A stretch of 64,000 nt of DNA from Osedax fenrisi (taxonomy: Eukaryota > Annelida > Polychaeta > Sabellida > Siboglinidae). Made by a program: the position numbers and the translations under genes. The stretch covers positions 45,603,452 through 45,667,451 of the forward strand of contig OZ025244.1 in assembly GCA_964019155.1 (NCBI GenBank), in the 5' to 3' direction. The notes under the pieces were generated by a model. The model saw only the letters and a program-made list of their open reading frames with translations. It did not search any database and had not been told where the DNA came from. Shown one piece after another: positions 34,713 to 46,074 of this stretch; the stretch's first letter is position 1, and each line of letters opens with the position of its first letter.

Positions 34713-35022
34713 CCCAGATAACAGTAATGGCCTCATAATAGACAAATAATAGCATAACTAATAACCTCACATGTTTACATTGTGCTATTATGTTACTATT
34801 ATCTATGGCATATGTAAATCAATAATGTTAATAGCCTACATTTACTTATTATTTATTATTAGTTTTGTCCCCTGTTTTATGTCATTTTGAATATCTATTT
34901 TTTATATTCAATAAATTATATTATTATTATTATTATTATATTATTATGTTGCCATTAAAAGTCTATTATGCTGCTATTAATTTGTAATGCTATTATGCTG
35001 ATATTATGTTGCTATTATTAAA
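34713..35022. mobile_element. degenerate relative of the 2310-2586 MITE
   Basis: The left end CCCAGATAACAGTAATG matches the other copy's CCCAGCTAACAGTAAGAG. ATGTTTACATTGTGCTATTA and the CTATTATGCTGCTATTA interior are also shared. The right arm is decayed and an extra ~100 bp sits in the middle. An old member of the same family. Confidence 0.6.
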
Positions 35023-35029
35023 ATAAATC

Positions 35030-35240
35030 ATTACAAATTATTAATTATTACTAAATTAATAATAAATGGATGAAGTAAATATAGGAAAATATAAAAAACC
35101 TACTTAAGCCTATATGCTATAGAAAAAAATTCAATAACATAATCATATTGTTTTTATATTCAATGAATTATGTTCATACTATTTATATTTATTTCATACG
35201 TTATTACTATCATATTAAAGAGCAGGTTTAATATGTATTA

Positions 35241-35284
<44 letters not shown>

Positions 35285-35960
35285 CACAAATACAATAATA
35301 TAATCTACATTTGATAATTTAAGTTAACTTAAATAGATATCTTAATAGATGTTGATTCAATCAATGGTTTTATATAGATAGGTATACCATACATAACGCA
35401 CGTCATTTTATCAACTTATTTAATATAGGCCTATATATATCAATATATTATTATAATATTATAATAATATATAGACATCAATATCATACAAATAATGTTA
35501 TCAATATTATATTGAATAATTCAATATAAAGCACAAATATTTATTTTAGATAATATCTGTAATATATTGGCTTAAATAATCGTGAACTGGCTCGAAGTTG
35601 GCGGTATTACCTTTTTCTTAGTATTATCAAAGCCCATAGGGGTTTTGGTAATATGCTATATACACTATAATAGTGTCATTATTATATTTTACTAATTTTA
35701 CTAATCACTATTTTATTTCAATTTTTTAAAAAGTAATCGATTTTTGTTATTAATATATAGGTTATGTTACCTACACTCATTATTTTTACTTATACGAATA
35801 AAGCTTATATATGCGCATATATCATATATGTATATTTTTGATTGGACTTATAGTTTATGAGATATTTCGACTGGCAGTATTACCAATCCTGGCCACATTA
35901 CCCATCTGTCCACTATATATAATTAATACATGACAATTAATATATAATATATTTATATAT
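35030..35960. other. AT-rich DNA upstream of the tRNA gene
   Basis: TA tract at 35245-35280; no gene or other structure seen. Confidence 0.6.
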
Positions 35961-35963
35961 CAA

Positions 35964-36035
35964 TCCCCGTTAGTATAGTGGCGAGTATCCCCGCCTGTCA
36001 CGCGGGAGACCGGGGTTCAATTCCCCGACGAGGAG
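35964..36035 (+). tRNA. tRNA-Asp (GUC)
   Basis: A 72-nt cloverleaf. Anticodon stem CCCGC/GCGGG with loop CTGTCAC places anticodon GTC at 35997-35999. The T arm is CGGGG-TTCAATT-CCCCG and the A-box region is TAGTATAGTGG. The acceptor stem TCCCCGT pairs with ACGAGGA except for one C4-A69 mismatch; discriminator G. A run of seven T starts at 36040, a Pol III terminator. Animal tRNA-Asp usually has a pair at 4-69, so this copy carries one substitution but otherwise looks functional. Confidence 0.93.
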
Positions 36036-36039
36036 ATGA

Positions 36040-36046
36040 TTTTTTT
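36040..36046 (+). terminator. Pol III terminator
   Basis: Seven T residues five bases after the tRNA-Asp discriminator base. Confidence 0.85.
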
Positions 36047-37057
36047 AAAAATAATTAATATTTATTTTATATCATATATTTAATATATATATTATATGTA
36101 CATAATTATAATTTTTAATAATTAACAATTAAATCTCCATTCATATATTCATCTTTTTTGAAACTGGTCACAAAAAAATGATATATGAATCTATAGATAA
36201 AACCTATAAAGTATACTTTAAATCCAATTGATTTAGTATATAACATACCATACATTACATATCTTATATTCGGTAAACTCTTTTCATAGATTACAACTTA
36301 ACGATTTTATGAAGTAATTATTTATATGCAGATATTACTAATTGCAGCGAATAATTCATCCCTGTATAATCTGAAACATAAGTATCGCATGTATTAAATT
36401 CAATGAATTACTCGCCAACAGCCTATTCTTAATCCTGCATCGCAATTACTATTTCATAACAAAATATCTACGAACTTCAACTGTAGCTTAATGTACTCCT
36501 ATTATATCTTGTGTTAAAGTACATATAATATATTAGATTTCGAAGTAGCCTACAGATAATGAAGAACACGTGAATTCATTCGCTATTCGTCAGAGGGAGA
36601 GACATCATGATGTACATTGTACACTAGGGTAGCCCGTTTTGTTAATTTGTTTAGTTCCCTTCATAAAAAAGTGTCATCTCGCTCGGAATAACTCCTTTTA
36701 ATCATTCCAGATATAATAAAAATATAATAATTGAAAACTGACAACAATTCAGAAAGCGAAACCATATTCAACAATGTACAATGTACAATGTACATAGAAC
36801 GTTCATTAGTTTAACTTTTCCTTTGCAATCTTGAAATTGAAATACGTAATCTATTTATTTAAATATATATCTATAATTATTTTATAATAAAATGAATCAT
36901 TCAAATTGAATAGACCTGCATACGATGGGGTGGCCCTGAAGAGGACCGGGGAGGGTGGGGGGGGGGTTAGAGTGATGGGATGAATAAGTGAAGGGTAGGG
37001 TGTTGGTGTTTCAAAGCATAAGTAGCAGAGAAGCACTCGGGTAATGGTGTCACGGAG

Positions 37058-37097
37058 TACAACACCAATACCAACACCAACACCAATACCAATAGCA
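37058..37097. repeat. (CAACAC/CAATAC)n hexamer tract
   Basis: Six or seven imperfect hexamers. Confidence 0.8.
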
Positions 37098-37980
37098 ATC
37101 TTTCTTTGTTGATAATGGCACCATTAATATATTGATGTCCTATTTTATATGTTCAGGTAAGATACTCTGGCTTCCTATGAAATGTGTGTTATAATTAATA
37201 TATACATGTAATTACAATCTAAATAATATATATATATATAATTAAATATAATATAGAAATCGTGATACGAGGAGAAAAGTGAAATCTCTTATTAATTCTA
37301 TATCTCTTAACAGTAGTGTAATTTCATATGTAATATTATTCATTCGTATCAAATATAATACATAAAAAAGTATATAATTGAAACAACTATTTGTTCACAT
37401 ATTTTCATCAAAATAAATACATAAATGTACTTTCAGTTCTTATTCTAAGTTTTATCTCATTATTTTCTTTATTCTACAATACAATTTATATTTTTAAAGT
37501 TAAATTTAAATATTAATAAAAGTAAAATAATATAAACATACAATTTGTATATATTTAATTTTGCAATTATTTTACAATTATTATTTACTTCCTACTATAG
37601 TTAGTAATTTCTTTACAGTATAATATAGTTACGCACTATAAATATTATTTTTTATAACAAATATGCCTAATTGCGATTTTATACTGATTAATATTGATTT
37701 TGGTCAAATCATTATAGCATTGATTTTTATACGAAATTATTGATTTCATTAATTTGTATACAAAATACATTATTAATATAAATAATAATATTGCCTAGGT
37801 TGTCAGCGTCTACATACTCATTTCAACCACCACTACATCACAATTGTGTATACGTTATAGTATAATATATTTCTAATTAATATTGTTATATGTATTTATT
37901 AGTTACCTCTTGTTTACAAGATTCCTTAAAAATGCCACTTCTTTCTTTAGTTTATCATCTTTTGACTATTAATTGATAGA

Positions 37981-38115
<135 letters not shown>

Positions 38116-38264
38116 GGGTTTTCATATAGTTTTAAATAATAATAATAGTAATCTTCGCAGTATCTTTGATAATATAGATAACATATATTTTAATATTATA
38201 TAATAGAAAATGGATGCATTAATAAACAATGTATTTTAAAAATGTAAATAATAAAAAAATGTAT

Positions 38265-38268
<4 letters not shown>

Positions 38269-38312
<44 letters not shown>
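38269..38312. repeat. (TA)n microsatellite
   Basis: About 44 bp. Confidence 0.9.
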
Positions 38313-38318
<6 letters not shown>

Positions 38319-39159
38319 CATTCAGTATTATAATCATTATGTATATTATAGTTATAATATTGATGTATCAACAACATCAAAATACATTATTAAACTCAAA
38401 AATAAGAATCATTTAAATAAGTATTTATACAAATAGTAGTTATCAACAACATATATCATTATTTTTAAATTACAACTATATATATAGGAAACTATGTGAA
38501 ACAGTGTTTCACTGAAACACCCATTCTAACGAAGCATGGAGGCGATACATTAATAGAACACATACACAATACCACTGTGTGGAGTATAGGACAACCATAG
38601 CGATGAACAAGGATACGTACGACGTTGTGAAAGTTTGTTAACTAACGATCCTCGATGACTAGTTTTTCCCAGACCTCCTTTATAACTGTAAACAGTGAAA
38701 ACTCGGCATACATCAGCCCTTCACATATACTTGATTACGTTATCAATAATTCACGTAATTATATTATATTATAAATAATGTTCAATAATAGCGTCTGATT
38801 AGAAAATTGCCAACACGAATGAGAAATGTTTGTTTGTTTATAGAGGTTATTTACGAAATTAAATTTGATTATTTTTTAATTTAATTTTTAATTTTTTTTA
38901 AATATTTACCTAATTTTATCTATTTATTATATTACAAAGATCTTAAAATAATTAATACCCATATAGGAATTAAAATTCATATATATATATATATATAATA
39001 TAAATGGACATCTGAATATTACAGAAGTGCTGCCACTCGCCTATCTATTATAATAATTATTACATTGGGCTACATAACACACAGATACATACACAGACAT
39101 GGGTGTAAAGTTATAGTATTTTATAAAAATAATATTTACAAAATAGTTATTTATATTAT

Positions 39160-39432
39160 AATTATATATAGACACACAAGCAGTAGGACACGGATTCGAC
39201 CCTCGTCCGGACCATTAATTAATTTTATAAAATGGGTCTTAAAATATTATTTAGAAGTGATCTTATATAATTGTGAATAAATAAATGATCGGCTCTCGTT
39301 AAAACCATGGATGCCTTAACACGAGAGCGGCTTCGAAGGGACATTAGAGCCATATATGGTTATAAGTGAAAACTTCATCTAAGTTCCTGGATGGGATGAA
39401 AGGACTCCACCAAATAAAAAATAACAATATAT
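39160..39432 (+). mobile_element. dispersed SINE-like repeat, copy 1
   Basis: Contains GGATTCGACCCTCGTCCGG, a B-box-like motif, then TTAAAACCATGG, CGAGAGCGGCTTCGAAGGGA, CTGGATGGGATGAAA and CCAAATAAAAAATAACAATA before TA repeats. The same landmarks in the same order occur on the minus strand at 54012-54285, so this is a dispersed family. The 5' end is not fixed and no full A box is seen. Confidence 0.6.
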
Positions 39433-39539
39433 ATATATATATTTCAGACTGTAATATATAATATTAATCTATATCACTTATTATTTTTATCCGTGCTATA
39501 TTCAATGTATTATTATTATCAAATTGTTGTCGTATTATT

Positions 39540-39632
39540 ATTATCTTATTATTATATTCTACTTGCACTAGCAAGGGGTCTACGTGACTATATTTTAGTG
39601 CATACTAAACATAATATCATCATCATCATCAT
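39540..39632 (+). mobile_element. 3' end fragment of (ATC)n-tailed LINE family
   Basis: TTGCACTAGCAAGGGGTCTA, then TTTAGTGCATACTAAAC, then (ATC)n; aligns with 12180-12250 and with the 3' end of the CR1-like element at 45892. Confidence 0.6.
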
Positions 39633-40274
39633 ATACAAGTAAGAGCTTAGTGCAAATGGATAACAATATGAATATCACATTGTTTATTTACCTATCTATA
39701 GTTTAGATATCGAGGTAGATCCAATGAGAAATGGGCAATAAGGGAAGGTCTCAAATTACTAACCTCCTCTCGTATCTCAGTAACTATAAGATATATCAAT
39801 ACATTATATATGCATAAACGATTAGTAATGTAATAGTAAATATGAATAAGTATATTGTTTTTCAAAATATTCAATTCTACAATTATTATTTTATTAATGT
39901 AATATTCTGGTTTTACTCTTCAAATATTTGAATAATAATTTGTATCATTGTAAATATTTTATTAATTAAAATAAAACCTAATTCTATAGAATGTATATAT
40001 ACATAATATTGTAGATCAATTAAATGTTGATAAATATTAAAAAAAATAATTATTTTAATAAGTATTAACTAATATATCATAATTACATGTGTTTCTGCAG
40101 CAACCCATGTGATTTTCCTATTACAAACACCTACATTAACCTAATAAAGATACCATATGATTTATAATATTCAATAATAATAAATCCGTGTTTTTATTTA
40201 AAATATCTCGGAAGTTGTATGTGTATCAATGATATAGAATAAGGATTCATGATTTCATTTCATTTTCGGAAAAA

Positions 40275-40345
40275 AAAGCGAGCCCGAGCCTAACCGAGAC
40301 TCTAACAAAACGAGCCCGAGCCTAGTTGAGACTTTAGGTAACTGA
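40275..40345. repeat. ~32-bp direct repeat
   Basis: CGAGCCCGAGCCTA occurs twice, each followed by a GAGACT-type segment, with a further partial copy. Confidence 0.7.
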
Positions 40346-40439
40346 GACTTTAGATTTGAGCATCATTTACATCACTAGTGGATAGTAAGTTAGTAATTAA
40401 GTTAGTCAGTATGTACATTTAGTAAATAAAGCAAATAAA

Positions 40440-42226
40440 GTTAGTTAAGTTCAAGTAAGTGTATGTGTAGTTTTGTTTTTAATGTAATTGATAGTTTCTC
40501 ATTAGTAATAGTCTTGGGGAGTTTATTCTATAATTATGAGTAGTTAGTCGATGGGTTTTGTTTTAGGAGGGTACTATTTGATGATCTTAATTTAGTTATT
40601 TATTTACGTTTAATTAAGTCTCTAATGTATTTAGGAAGATTGTTATAAATATCAGTAGGATGTATAATATTGTATAATATTGTATAATGTATAATATTGA
40701 AGGTTTTATAGGTGTATCTTTGTTTAAATGTAAGCCAGTTTAGTTTTTTTCGGTAGTCTGTGGTGTGTGTTCGTTTAGGTAGTTTAAAAATGAGTCTGAA
40801 TGTTTGGTTTATTATTGTGTTAAGTCGTCTTTCTTGAAATATAGGTATATCAGTAAGTATGGAGTTACAATAATCAAGTTTTGATATTATATAAGCGGAG
40901 GTTAATATTTTAAGGGATGATTGATTCAGAAGGTTTTGTATTTGTTTTAATTTATATAGTTTATTATTGCATTGTTTAACTATAGATGATATTTGTGTAT
41001 TTAGCATTAGGTGTTTATCAAGTATAACACCTAAGGTAGTTATATTAGTTTTTATTTCTATTTCAGTATTAGTTATTTAAATATGTGTGAGTTGGAGTGG
41101 GATTTGACGTTAACTATGAAAGATAATACAATCTATTTTCAGTTTATTAAATTTTAACCAGTTAATAGTTGTTTTTAAAATGTATTTCAAGTTCAGTAGT
41201 TAATTTATATATTTTAGTTAGAGTTTCGTTTAGGTTATTGAAAGTAGTTGATGTGTATAGTTGTGTATCATCTGCATACATGTGGTAATTAATATTATGT
41301 GAATTTATTATGGAATTAATGTCAGATGTATAAATATTAAAGAGCAGAGGTCCGAGAACACTTCCTTGAGGAACTCCTATTCAGGACAGTTATAAGTATT
41401 GGCTGGTTTATTTGATTTTATATTAAAAGTTGTTCCTATTAGTTGTATTATTGTTTGGCGAATCCCGATGGATTTTAGTTTTTTTGTAAAGTATCATATG
41501 GTTTATTGTATCAAATGCAGCTGTTAGATCGAGTTGTATAAGTTATACGTATTTGTTGTTATGGATATTATAAGATATATATTTAGTAAGGTATAATAGT
41601 AAAATCTCAGTATTGCGTTTTCGTTTATATGCAGTTTGTCTTGGATTATCTAAGTTATTATTAGTTATATGGTTGGTAAAGTAGTTTACTATTATTTTTT
41701 CTATAATTTGGATTGTATATTGGTAGTTTTGTATATCTGTAGTTTTTAGTAAGTGTTTTGTCAGGCGATGAGTTTTTCAGTATTGGTGTAATGATTGTAT
41801 GTTTTATTAATAGTGGAACATTGGAGTGTTCTATGAATTTATTGATCAGTTCCGTGTATATGAGGCAAACAAAATTAAAGTTTTTTTCAGTTGGTACGAT
41901 GTAATGTTGTCAATGTAAATACATGTTTTAAAATGTGTTGATTTTATTCTTTCAATGTATCCAGGAGAAATAATAGATATTGGATTTGATTTAATAGAAT
42001 GTGTAGTTAGTCCGTTAAGGTAATTAGATCTGTGATGTTTGGACGTATGGAGTTCTATATCATCATAAATAGATTTCATTTTATTAATGAAAAATGAAGC
42101 AAATTTATCATAATCAATGTTACAGTTTGATTTTGTCTTCTTTTTAAAAAGAGTATTACATGTTTTATTGAGAAGTTTCATGTGTGTGTGTTGGTGTATA
42201 TATATATTATATTTAATTTCCATTTC

Positions 42227-42230
<4 letters not shown>
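40440..42230 (-). pseudogene. decayed CR1/L2-like LINE, ORF2 remnant
   Basis: Minus-strand remains of one RT ORF. 41846-42223 encodes the linker before RT (DKFASFFINKMKSIYDDIE). 41341-41379 still reads GVPQGSVLGPLLF, 41261-41283 reads YADDTQ, and 40600-41007 encodes the region after the palm (KLKQIQNLLN, ISKLDYCNSILTDIP). These pieces lie in different frames with stops between them, so the copy is dead. The endonuclease is absent or unrecognisable. It is more diverged than the copies at 44-50 kb and belongs to another lineage of the same broad clade. Confidence 0.75.

Positions 42231-42260
<30 letters not shown>
42226..42260. repeat. (TA)n microsatellite
   Basis: TA tract at the truncated 5' side of the decayed LINE. 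Confidence 0.85.
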
Positions 42261-42265
<5 letters not shown>

Positions 42266-42299
42266 TGTTAATATATTTTACTATCATAAAATAATAAAT

Positions 42300-42819
42300 A
42301 TACTATAACAATAACACATAAGAACAATAATATAACACACTGATACACTGATAACATACATTATGGAATAGTGTATACGATGTGTAATACTGTAAGAATT
42401 ATAATTATTTGATAACGATTAGATTAGGGTTATTTATAGGTCAATGTTAACTAAATCCTTCTTTGTTATTCAATCGTATTACTGATACGTATTCATTAGT
42501 TGTTTACTTCACATACATTATCTTATCGTCATACATCGTGTCATATGTCGACTATTCGTCAATATAGGCCAATCTAGGTCAGCATTAATTTACAAATGAT
42601 ATCATTGTCATACTGGGTATGTACTGTGTGGATACAAAGCAGTATTATTTATAACTTGTAAATAACAAGTTTGTTTATTTATAGTTTTCATTCTTAGCCT
42701 TTATTTTTATTTTTTTATTTTACATTTAAAATTATTATACATAAATTAAATACATATTATCTTAATATATATTCTACAGTATAATTTTCACATTCCAAAT
42801 ATTTCATGTATCCATATGC

Positions 42820-42887
<68 letters not shown>

Positions 42888-44030
42888 GCATATGGATACA
42901 TGAAATATTTGGAATGTGAAATTATACTCTAGTTTTGTAGAACGGGATTGATTGTGGCTACATTAATAGATATGTATGTTTATATTTGGCAGTAATGTGG
43001 AGTCATTGCACGTCTCACTATATATTGCCTGATTTGTTATTGGTGATGTCACATCAACTGTGAGCCTACGGGTATGCCTAGTCATCATGTCTACGTATCA
43101 TTTATCATCACTTCTATTCTTCCATGATTCGATACATCATTGTTACTAATTAAGTTTAGTAAATGTATACTGTTTTTTGTTTAATTTGTTTTTCTAATTA
43201 ATTTTAATCTTTAAAAAAAAATTATTTGTTCTTAATTATATATTTTCTGGGGGTACCCCTACTTTTTAATTCAGGGTCATTTATTTTATTTTTATTTTAA
43301 AAATAAAATTGAATTATTATTTTATTATATTTTATTTTTATCCGAATGAATATGATTTTACAATAAAGATTATCGCTTTCAATGATCCTTCTTAGACTTT
43401 ATATATAAACTGATTCATTCATTAATGAATTCATTCATACACGGGTGTGATTAATTTATAGTCTGAATACATATATTATATATTATATATATTACCGAAA
43501 ATCATACCCACACTGGGGTAAAAACATACCCATTAGCATATACACTATTCGCTTTAGTAACACAACAATAGAATTAGTGCGTAATAAGTACAATAGCTGC
43601 ATTAGCTGTAATAACACGACTGTCAATCAATCAATATATCGATGAGTCACTTCCCAATCGTGTTCGGATTATTGCTGATTAATATGAATCACTTATAATT
43701 GAGTGTAACATAGTATACTATATATAATATTCTATAATATGGGATATTGGTTTTAGATAAACACACATAAAATATACCATATATTTATTTGTAATTAGTA
43801 TTTTTGACATTATTTCAATATTATTTATACTTATTATATATATATATATATAATATATTATTTTTTAACTAATACATAACTTTAATATGAAAACATTATT
43901 AGAAGCTACTTATATTTTTAAGTTTGTCATCCAAATATATATGTATATACAATATTTATATGTTATTTATTTAAGAAATTTAAAATTTTATTAAATTTAT
44001 TCATAATATTTAAAACGAAGTTTCTAGGTA
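42300..44030. other. AT-rich DNA, no gene seen
   Basis: Besides the TA-cored inverted repeat, only AT-rich unique sequence and short TA tracts. Confidence 0.55.
42778..42928. mobile_element. long inverted repeat with a (TA)n core
   Basis: The left arm AGTATAATTTTCACATTCCA continues through AATATTTCATGTATCC and ATATGCATATATACAT. After a ~40-bp TA core the right arm is its near-exact reverse complement, with one base indel. Arms are about 60 bp. It could be a foldback element or a palindrome made by an inverted duplication. Confidence 0.75.
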
Positions 44031-44033
44031 GAT

Positions 44034-45848
44034 ATGATGATAAGGTTTATTAGCACTTATCATAGGTGTGGCCACCCCTCGTAGGTGCATATAACAATAT
44101 AGAACGAAAAAAATAAATAGATAAATAAATAAACAAAACGATAAAATAATATAATTTATAAAAATAGTTATATTGTATGATTAAATAAGTGAATATATTA
44201 CATCGATGATATGTAAGCTTTGAGGTGTGTAATAAAGGACGGGTGTGAATGGATTGATCTAATAGAGGCAGGGAGGGAATTCCATAAGGATGGAACTATA
44301 TAACTGAAGGCGCGTTTATGGTATTTCAGGTATGAGACACGAGGGCAAATTAGGGAAATGTCAGAATTTGATCGTAAGGAAGTCAGTGGGCGTCTTAGAG
44401 TTAGTAGGGAAGTCAAATAAGGAGGAGAAATATAATATATTGATTTATGAGCGAGTGATAGAAGGTGTAGGAGGGAATGTTTTTTTTGAGGGAACCAGTT
44501 GGATATAAGTTGGTGGGAGTCGGTAATGGAATGGTCAAATCGATTTATTGAGAAAATGGTTCGTAAAGATGCACGAATTATACGATTTAAAGGGGATAAT
44601 GAGATATTAGAGAGATGATATAGTAGTGAGGAGCAATAGTCGATACGAAAGAGGACGAGTGCATTTATGAGGACAGTTGTAAGAGGGCGGGTTAAGTCTT
44701 TTCTTATACGACGAATTTTGAAGAGGTGGTAGTTAGCTGATTTAGATATATTAGCTATATGGGAATTTAGGGATAGGTTAGCATCCAAAGTAATTCCAAG
44801 ATTTATAACAGATGATGAAGGGATGATGTGGAGACCGTCGATGATAACAGGTGGAAAATAATGATAGTTAGATGGGATATTTAGGAGTGAAGATTTTGAA
44901 GAGTTGAGTAAAAGATTGTTAGATAGAAGCCATGATCTGATAGTTGATGCACATTTACATAATTGTGAGTTATCTGGTAGTATATTGGAGGAATTGGGTA
45001 GGAAGGAATATAGTTGAATATCATCAGCGTAAATGTGATAGTGTACATCTGGAAATTGACCAATAATATCATGTATAGGGAGGATGTATATTGAGAAGAG
45101 GAGAGGGCCGAGAACAGATCCCTGGGGAACACCATAATGAAGAGTACGAGATTTTGTAGAGAAATTGCAAATTTTAACGGATGATGATCGATTTAATATA
45201 TAGGATGAAAACCATTTTAGTACGGTTCCGCGTATACCAATCATTTCTAATCTTGAGATAAGAACTGAATGGCTTAAGGAATCGAAGGCAAATGAGAGGT
45301 ATAATAATATAAGTTGGCAGGAGATAGATGGATATTCTGTAGAGTATATATTGTTAAGTATTTGTTGTAGTGAAGTTTCAGTTGAGTCTTGTTATCCTCG
45401 TCTAAATTCACTCTGAAATATATCATATAATTTATTTTCAGCTATAAATCTATTCAATTGTATGGCAACAATTCGTTCCAGAATTTTGCTGATAAACAGA
45501 AGTTGTGAAATGGGGCGATAGTTAGCAATTATATTAGGATCAAGTAAAGGTTTTTTGAGTATAGGTGTTATGCTTAAAGGAAGTTGGACAAATACCATCA
45601 TTTAGGGAAATAATTATAATATCAAGAATATTGGGGGATAGAGTATAATTTAGTTTTTTAAAGGCGGCTAGGTTAATTGGGTCAGAAGAATGAGAAGAGG
45701 AAGACTTAGAAATAAGATTAGATATTGTGAAAATAGAAGGCATATAGAATTTAGAAAAATAGTATGGGATTGGTTTACTAATACATATGCACGGAATTGA
45801 GCTAATTGGTAGGAGAGATGAAATAGAAGTGCAGGTGCGTTGAATTAT
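44034..45848 (-). mobile_element. 5'-truncated CR1-like LINE, copy 2
   Basis: Nearly identical to the 3' part of the element at 45892-50640, including the 3' UTR (GGGGTGGCCACACCTATGAT, then AGTGCTAATAAACCTTATC). It is truncated at about 45848, inside the segment just before RT. Only two ATC units remain at its 3' end. It lies immediately downstream, in the same orientation, of the longer copy, separated by about 45 bp of TA-rich DNA and the longer copy's (ATC)n tail. Confidence 0.85.
44198..45244 (-). pseudogene. reverse transcriptase part, CR1-like LINE copy 2
   Basis: A 348-codon open frame carrying RT motif B (GVPQGSVLGPLLFSIYI, residues 38-54), catalytic YADD (72-75) and the later SRIDYCSSLLY-type region (here FRIDYCSSLLYHL). 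It ends in LWNSLPASIRSI, a common CR1/L2 C-terminal block. The N-terminal RT part (45245-45743) is broken: an 8-bp deletion relative to the sister copy near 45565 and small changes near 45390 shift the frame. The protein could not be made whole. Confidence 0.8.
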
Positions 45849-46074
45849 ATATAGATATATAGATATATATTATATATATAGATATATATATGATGATGAT
45901 GATGATGATGATGATGATAAGGTTTATTAGCACTTATCATAGGTGTGGCCACCCCTCGTAGGTGCATATAACAATATAGAACGAAAACAATAAATAGATA
46001 AATAAATAAACAAAACGATAAAATAATATAATTTATAAAAATAGTAATATTGTATGATTAAATAAGTGAGTATA

